A DNA stretch of 64,000 bases from Deltaproteobacteria bacterium. Its GTDB lineage: Bacteria; Desulfobacterota; Binatia; Binatales; Binataceae. Numbering within the stretch: the stretch's first letter is position 1; every line of letters starts with the position of its first letter. Under the pieces are notes generated by a model. It saw only the letters and a list, made by a program, of their open reading frames with translations. It had not been told where the DNA came from and did no database searches. The DNA is taken from assembly GCA_021780225.1 (NCBI GenBank), contig JAJXZF010000021.1, positions 1 to 64,000 on the forward strand, given 5' to 3'. Positions 59,652-64,000 of the stretch are shown piece by piece. The position numbers and the translations under genes are program-made.

Positions 59652-59740
59652 GCGTCAATCGGAACTCGCCGATTTCAGCCGAACGATCGGCGCGGTGAAG
59701 TCCTTAATTTGAAGATCGGCCGAGTGGAACGCGGGGCGGC

Positions 59741-59948
59741 TAGCATGGCGTCCCCTGATTAAGTTTGCGCTCCGCGTCTATCTTGCGCCTCGCGTGGATG
59801 CCCGGATCAAGTCCGGACATGACCAACGCTGTGCGTCATTGCCGGGCCCAGACCCGGCAATCCATCCCTGGTCGCCCCGCGGTGGGCGGCCTGCGCGCCA
59901 AGCCGATAAGGCATCAGGTGGAAGTTATTTGCGGGACACCACACTAGC
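59741..59948 (+). repeat. Interspersed repeat, copy B (~208 bp)
   Basis: Homologous to copy A at 3681-3870 in the same orientation, with an ~18 bp extra segment (CTATCTTGCGCCTCGCGT). It keeps the same two hairpins (CCCGGA-tcaag-TCCGG, TTGCCGGG...CCCGGCAA) and the same right end (GTGGAAGTTATTTGCGGG then acaccacactag). Its right end supplies the TAG stop codon (59944-59946) of the minus-strand DUF6285-type gene. Confidence 0.85.
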
Positions 59949-60300
59949 GCGATGTCCACTTGGGATTGTTGATCGCGAGCGCGGCGCCGAGCGAACGCCG
60001 CACGTGATCGCGCAAATTTGCGTCGGACGCGGCGATCGCGCCCGAACGAATGCGCGCGCACAATTCGTCATTCAACGAATCGAGCGGCCCGTCGTGGCCA
60101 AGTATCGCTTTCAGCCGCGCGGCTTCTTCCGCGGCGTGCGCGCCGCGCAATTCAAGCTCACGGCGCACGGTGTTCAGGACATTGATCGTCACCCGCGTTT
60201 GAAAACGGTAATAGCCATTCAGCGTCGGCAGCAATTCCTCTTCGAGGTATTTCATCGCCGCCTGCAACAGGATTGTCGCGTCGGGTTTGCTGGTCGGCAT
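59944..60300 (-). CDS. DUF6285-type protein
   Basis: A 118-residue helical protein with ATILLQAAMKYLEEELLPTL, RFQTRVTINVLNTVRRELEL and DSLNDELCARIRSGAI, matching the small DUF6285 protein commonly found next to an APH-family kinase and an acyl-CoA dehydrogenase. The role is unknown. It starts 31 bp after the kinase stop on the same strand. The last codons (WTSR) and its stop TAG overlap the end of interspersed repeat copy B, so the natural C-terminus may have been altered. Confidence 0.8.
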   Translation of the reverse strand: MPTSKPDATILLQAAMKYLEEELLPTLNGYYRFQTRVTINVLNTVRRELELRGAHAAEEAARLKAILGHDGPLDSLNDELCARIRSGAIAASDANLRDHVRRSLGAALAINNPKWTSR

Positions 60301-60331
60301 CGGCGTTATGCTCCTTGCGCGGCCGGGCGCC

Positions 60332-61348
60332 TCATTCGCGTCCCTCGATCAGGTTGAGAAAGTCCCAGAGCGGCTCCTCGATCCGCCGGCCGATCGCGGA
60401 CTGCTCGACGCTAATCGGCTCCGTCCCGTCGCTGAAAGCCATCCCCTTGCGCAGGCACATGAGCGCCCATTTCACGTCGCCGAACGCCTCCCAGAACATC
60501 ACCTGCTTTGGATCGACGGGAATTCCGCTGGCGCGTTCGTATGCCGCGAAAAGGTCGTCGCGCGAGCCGAACCCGCCCACCGGAGGCTTGCCGCCGAAGC
60601 GCCAGGTCTTCACGCACAGCCATCCGAGGTCCTGCATCGGATCGCCGATCTGGGAAATCTCCCAATCGAGCACGCAGCGGATTCCGTCTTCGCCGACGAT
60701 CAGATTGCCGGTGCGGAAATCTCCATGCAGGACCGTCATCCGCGGATTTCTGGGCGCGTGCTCGGCCGCCCATTTCAACCCGAGCTCGACCGCCGGAAGT
60801 TTCAGTCCGTAGTGATCAGCGTAGCGGTAATATGCGGCCACTTCGGCCGCCGCGTCCTGACGAATCAGGAACGGCGCCTCGCGCGGATCGATTTTGTGGA
60901 TCGTGGCGAGAATTTCGCCGCATTGGCGCGCCATCACGGCTCGCGCGCCGGCGAATTTATCGTCGCGCACGATGCGCGGGCCAAGCGTTTCGCCCGCGAC
61001 GCGGCCCGTAACGTAGCCGCGGCCGATTCTGTCGGCGTCGTCAAAGACCGCATAGACGTGGGGCGCGGGCACGCCGCCGCGCTCCGCCGCCATCGCGATT
61101 TGCGCGTCTTCCTCGGAATTCAGATGCGGCGTCACGCCCGCGAGCGGATCGGGCACGGTCGTCGCCCCGGCGTTCGACATCTGCACAATCAGTTCGAGCC
61201 GTTTTGCGCCGGCGTCGGCGTCGAACGACCAGGTGGTTTTGGTCGCGCCGCCGGTCAGGCGCTGCAGATTGTGCAGCGCGCCGGGAGGGCCGAGATGGCG
61301 CGCGATGGCAGCTTGCAGGCGCTGCGCAAAAATTTCGTCCTGACTCAT
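60332..61348 (-). CDS. APH-family phosphotransferase
   Basis: A 338-residue kinase-fold protein. It has TGGATKTTWSF (a phosphate-binding loop), HGDFRTGNLIV (catalytic Asp) and LDWEISQIGDPMQDLGW (metal Asp). This is the group fused to ACAD10/ACAD11 in animals, where such kinases phosphorylate 4-hydroxyacyl-CoAs for catabolism; this may be the role here. ATG 61348 starts the family-typical MSQDEIFAQRL; upstream open frame is rejected. It lies between the ACAD and DUF6285 genes. Confidence 0.9.
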   Translation of the reverse strand: MSQDEIFAQRLQAAIARHLGPPGALHNLQRLTGGATKTTWSFDADAGAKRLELIVQMSNAGATTVPDPLAGVTPHLNSEEDAQIAMAAERGGVPAPHVYAVFDDADRIGRGYVTGRVAGETLGPRIVRDDKFAGARAVMARQCGEILATIHKIDPREAPFLIRQDAAAEVAAYYRYADHYGLKLPAVELGLKWAAEHAPRNPRMTVLHGDFRTGNLIVGEDGIRCVLDWEISQIGDPMQDLGWLCVKTWRFGGKPPVGGFGSRDDLFAAYERASGIPVDPKQVMFWEAFGDVKWALMCLRKGMAFSDGTEPISVEQSAIGRRIEEPLWDFLNLIEGRE

Positions 61349-61364
61349 CGGCAGCCGCCGCGCC

Positions 61365-62636
61365 TCAGCCTTCGCCGCGCCCCTTGCGGCCGAAGCCGAA
61401 CAAAATCTGCGCCACCCGCCGCATCTGGATCTCCTCGGCGCCCTCGGTGATGCGGTAGCGGCGATGATGCCGGTAGATATGCTCGAACGGCTTGTGGCGC
61501 GAATAGCCGATGCCGCCGTGCACCTGCATCGCACGATCGGCCGCTTCGCACACCAGCCGGTTCGCCCGGTAGTTGCACATCGCAACCTTGTCGGAGAGCT
61601 TTTCGGCCACCTCCGGCTTCGACATTCGATCCATCTCCCACGCCGTTTTGTGGATCAGCGTGCGGAGCATCGCGGCCTCCGTATGCAGTTCGACCAGCGG
61701 CCATTGGATCGCCTGATTGGTCGCGAGCGCCTTGCCGAAGGGCTTGCGCTCCTGCGCGTACTTGACGGCCTCATTGATGCAGAACTGCGCCGCGCCCAGC
61801 GACGACGCCGCCTGCCGGATGCGATTTTCGTGCACGAAATGCTGCGCGACGGCGAGACCGTCCTGCGGATCGCCGAGGATCGCGTCGGCCGGAACCCAGA
61901 CGTCATTCAGCGAAATCCGCGGATGGTCGGTCGGCATGTTGAAAGTCCACAAGTACTCTTCGATTTTGAAGCCGGCGCTGTTGGTCGGGACGATAAAGCA
62001 TCCGATGCCGCGCGGACTGCCGTCGCGCCCTTCGTGCCGCGCGAAAACAAAATCGTGCGTGGCGACGTGCAGGCCAGTGTTCCACATCTTGGCGCCCGTG
62101 ATCCGCCATCCGTCGCCGTCGCGCACCGCCCGCGTCTCCATCCAGGTCGCGTCCGAACCGTGATTCGGCTCGGTCAGGCCGAAGGCGACACGGATTTTGT
62201 CTTCGAGAATCCCCGGGATGAAGCCGGCTTTCTGCGCGGGCGTGCCGAAATCGCGAAACATCAGCACGGTCGGAAGATTGCCGACGATCGAGCTTTCATT
62301 CTGCAAATCGTTGTGCAGGCCAAGGCCCTTGGCCGCCAGATGCGCGCGAATCACCGCCATCCCGAGGTTGGTTCCGTCCTTGCCGCCGTATTCCTTGGGC
62401 AGCGCGTAGCGGTAATGGCCGGCGCGATCGGCCCGCCGGCGCATCTCGCCGAGCAGCGCTTCCCATTCGTGGCGCGGCAGGCCGCCGCGCTCGAAATCGG
62501 TGCGCGCCCATTCGCGGCGATGGTCGAAGAAGCGGATGTTGTCGTTTTCGCGTTCGAGCGGCTTGATTTCCCGTTCGATAAACTCGTCGAGCACGGCCAG
62601 ATAGGCCGTCAATTCGGCGGGCAGATTGAAATCCAA
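61365..62636 (-). CDS. Acyl-CoA dehydrogenase
   Basis: A 423-residue FAD enzyme. It has FGLTEPNHGSDATWMETRA, TGAKMWNTGL and the C-terminal QVHGGIGYSRHKPFEHIYRHHRRYRITEGAEEIQ. It oxidises acyl-CoA at the alpha-beta bond, or, with the APH kinase, may eliminate phosphate from 4-phosphoacyl-CoA as shown for ACAD11. Its stop is 17 bp before the kinase start; all three genes of the triad run on the minus strand. Confidence 0.95.
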   Translation of the reverse strand: MDFNLPAELTAYLAVLDEFIEREIKPLERENDNIRFFDHRREWARTDFERGGLPRHEWEALLGEMRRRADRAGHYRYALPKEYGGKDGTNLGMAVIRAHLAAKGLGLHNDLQNESSIVGNLPTVLMFRDFGTPAQKAGFIPGILEDKIRVAFGLTEPNHGSDATWMETRAVRDGDGWRITGAKMWNTGLHVATHDFVFARHEGRDGSPRGIGCFIVPTNSAGFKIEEYLWTFNMPTDHPRISLNDVWVPADAILGDPQDGLAVAQHFVHENRIRQAASSLGAAQFCINEAVKYAQERKPFGKALATNQAIQWPLVELHTEAAMLRTLIHKTAWEMDRMSKPEVAEKLSDKVAMCNYRANRLVCEAADRAMQVHGGIGYSRHKPFEHIYRHHRRYRITEGAEEIQMRRVAQILFGFGRKGRGEG

Positions 62637-62741
62637 GGTCGTGCGTCTCCTGCGATCGTTTCCGGGGCGTCGCCGCGCCGGGCGTCTTAGGTAAACACGG
62701 CGGCGATGGCAGGCTCAAGCCCGGCGGGGAGCGGCGGAAGC

Positions 62742-62818
62742 TGGCGCGCCCGGAGGGATTTGAACCCCCAACCCTCGGATCCGAAGTCCGATGCTCTGTC
62801 CAGTTGAGCTACGGGCGC
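62742..62818 (-). tRNA. tRNA-Arg (anticodon TCG), CCA encoded
   Basis: A complete cloverleaf: acceptor GCGCCCG/CGGGCGC, anticodon stem TCGGA/TCCGA with loop CTTCGGA (anticodon TCG at 62782-62784), T-stem with TTCAAAT loop, and an encoded 3' CCA (62744-62742). It reads CGA codons and, by wobble, CGG. It lies between the acyl-CoA dehydrogenase gene and a tyrosine integrase gene, so it is a likely island attachment region. Confidence 0.95.
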
Positions 62819-62863
62819 GCACGTTCAAAATCTCCAATAAATTCGATAGATTACAGCCATTTT

Positions 62864-64000
62864 TTAGTTCGATGCTTCGCGCGATTTTGCCGCCTCACTC
62901 GTCGAGTTGGGCATAAGTTGGGCATTTTGAGCACGACTTTCGTCCCTCCCGAGAGACTCCAGCCTGGCGACCACGTCGGAGCTAAGCCGCTGCGGATTGA
63001 TGTACCTCCAGTAGTGCCGGATGAGGGTCTGAAGGTCCTCGTGGCCCATCTGTCGCTGCAGCCAGTCGAGCGGCGCACCTTGCTGAAGCATCAGGGTGGC
63101 GAACGTATGCCGCGTCTGTTTGAGCGCGCGGTACGGAACCCCGGCCTGCTTAACGATTCTTGGCCAGACCCGGAAGCTGAAATTGTGCACCTCGATCGGG
63201 CTGCCGACCCCGTTTGGAAAAACGAACTCGCTCCCGAGTTCGAACCTGCCCGTCACCCAGCGTCGTTGTTCAAGCAGCGCGTTGCGCACGCGCGGCAGCA
63301 TCTCGATATCACGGATACCTCTGCTGCTCTTCGGCGAACTCTCGCCATGAATCGTGAGGCTGCGGCGCACGGCGACCACGCCGCGGTCGAAGAACACATT
63401 TGACCATCGCAGGCCGAACGCCTCACCGCGCCGCATGCCAGTAAAGAACAGGATTTCCAGAAGTCGCCGCTCCCAGTCCGAAGGATCGTCTTCCGAAGCC
63501 GACTGCAGAATGCGCACGACTTCGTCCGCCGTGAACGGGCTCAGCTTCTCACCCGGAGCATCTTCAATCGCGCCCTCGTCTGCGAAGGTCTTGTCCACGT
63601 AAAACATCAGGTCCTTGCCAACATGATCGAGGCGACGTGCCAACTTTATAATCGCCCCGAGTTCACGCAACGCCATCATTTTGCGTCTTGCGCTTAGCGG
63701 GCGACCGGCCTTCGTCGTCTTCGCGTTCAGTTCGAGCTTGAACGCGTTGATGTCGCCGACTTTGATTTCGCGAAGCAGCATCGTGGCGATTTTGGCTGGT
63801 TTGATGTGCGTGCGAAAGATGTCTGTGTACGAATGATGCGTGGAGCGCTTGATCCGGCTCGCGCGGCGCTCGACCAACCAAACCTTCTCCGCGAAGTCGC
63901 CCAGCGTGATCGCCTCATCGGTCTGTAAGCCAAGGCGCTTCACACGCGGGCTATCCGGAAAGCGCTTGGCATAGTCGAAAGTTCCGGTAGCGATTTCGCG
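62864..64000 (-). CDS. Tyrosine recombinase/integrase, 5' end cut by window edge
   Basis: At least 378 residues are visible; the N-terminal arm (EIATGTFDYAKRFPDS) continues past the right edge. A core-binding domain is followed by the catalytic domain with the first Arg in TGMRRGEAFGLRW, QTRHTFATLML, MGHEDLQTLIRHYWRYI (His and the tyrosine nucleophile). The canonical HxxR first His seems to be Lys (K-Q-T-R). It is read toward the tRNA-Arg, 45 bp away, as expected for a genomic-island or phage integrase. The cargo lies to the right of the window. Confidence 0.93.
   Translation of the reverse strand, partial: REIATGTFDYAKRFPDSPRVKRLGLQTDEAITLGDFAEKVWLVERRASRIKRSTHHSYTDIFRTHIKPAKIATMLLREIKVGDINAFKLELNAKTTKAGRPLSARRKMMALRELGAIIKLARRLDHVGKDLMFYVDKTFADEGAIEDAPGEKLSPFTADEVVRILQSASEDDPSDWERRLLEILFFTGMRRGEAFGLRWSNVFFDRGVVAVRRSLTIHGESSPKSSRGIRDIEMLPRVRNALLEQRRWVTGRFELGSEFVFPNGVGSPIEVHNFSFRVWPRIVKQAGVPYRALKQTRHTFATLMLQQGAPLDWLQRQMGHEDLQTLIRHYWRYINPQRLSSDVVARLESLGRDESRAQNAQLMPNSTSEAAKSREASN

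Noticed and set aside
1-64000. CRISPR array, rRNA genes or transposases
   Set aside because: No regularly spaced direct repeats, rRNA segments or DDE/IS-type transposase frames were seen; the only mobile-element enzyme is the integrase at the right edge.

Overview
The window is strongly GC-rich, densely coded bacterial chromosome with short intergenic gaps, good Shine-Dalgarno sites and an ordinary stop-codon set. No 16S rRNA is present, so taxonomy is inference. The mixture of delta-proteobacteria-like housekeeping synteny (rplU-rpmA ... obg-proB-proA-nadD-rsfS), several luciferase-like (LLM) flavin/F420 oxidoreductases, a ring-hydroxylating dioxygenase, many acyl-CoA enzymes, MetE-core proteins and a wax-ester synthase resembles uncultivated soil lineages such as Candidatus Binatota (Binatia). 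Rokubacteria or Methylomirabilota-like bacteria cannot be excluded.

Layout. 1-6.8 kb (minus strand): polysaccharide deacetylase (cut by the edge), a desulforedoxin-like miniprotein, an acyl-CoA ligase flanked by two crotonase-family enzymes, an amidohydrolase, a second desulforedoxin-like miniprotein and ygfZ. 7-11 kb (plus): an exported triplicated-domain protein, efp and a THUMP-type RNA methyltransferase. 11-19 kb (minus): a SAM methyltransferase and the translation/GTPase/proline/NAD cluster rplU-rpmA-(LLM oxidoreductase)-obgE-proB-proA-nadD-rsfS, with sufT upstream. 19.3-22.6 kb (plus): outer-membrane porin, two monohaem cytochromes c and a NirK-like copper protein that seems to lack the type-2 copper site. 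22.7-24.3 kb: DnaQ-like exonuclease and a flavin-reductase-fold protein. 24.3-27.8 kb (minus): ring-hydroxylating oxygenase beta, a small protein, oxygenase alpha and an LLM monooxygenase. 28-30.6 kb: lipoprotein, an ArsR regulator interrupted by an in-frame stop, a divergent cupin-like gene and a small membrane protein. 30.8-35 kb (plus): D-aminoacylase-type amidohydrolase, Asp-box beta-propeller and M20 peptidase. 35-47.5 kb: two MetE-core proteins, zinc-ribbon miniproteins, ubiE/menG, a frameshifted GST, a repeat nest, an exported triple-Cys-repeat protein, amidase, SRPBCC, DedA, DUF2007 and a secreted phosphoesterase. 47.9-50.7 kb: smpB facing htpX-lemA-hsp20. 51-59.7 kb: tRNA methyltransferase, frameshifted DJ-1/PfpI, alpha/beta hydrolase, coaE, panE, and lipid genes (WS/DGAT, GNAT, SDR, lipase). 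59.9-64 kb (minus): acyl-CoA dehydrogenase, APH-family kinase and DUF6285 triad, tRNA-Arg(TCG), and a tyrosine integrase running off the right edge.

Main themes are fatty-acyl and xenobiotic catabolism (ligase, crotonases, dehydrogenase, dioxygenase, LLM enzymes), periplasmic copper/haem electron transfer, amino-acid derivative hydrolysis, and housekeeping. Three genes are broken by one small lesion each: a nonsense codon in the ArsR gene and apparent single-base losses in short homopolymers in the GST and DJ-1 genes. They may be real decay or assembly errors. A ~190-210 bp interspersed repeat occurs twice, each time at the 3' end of a minus-strand gene. No CRISPR array, rRNA or transposase was seen.
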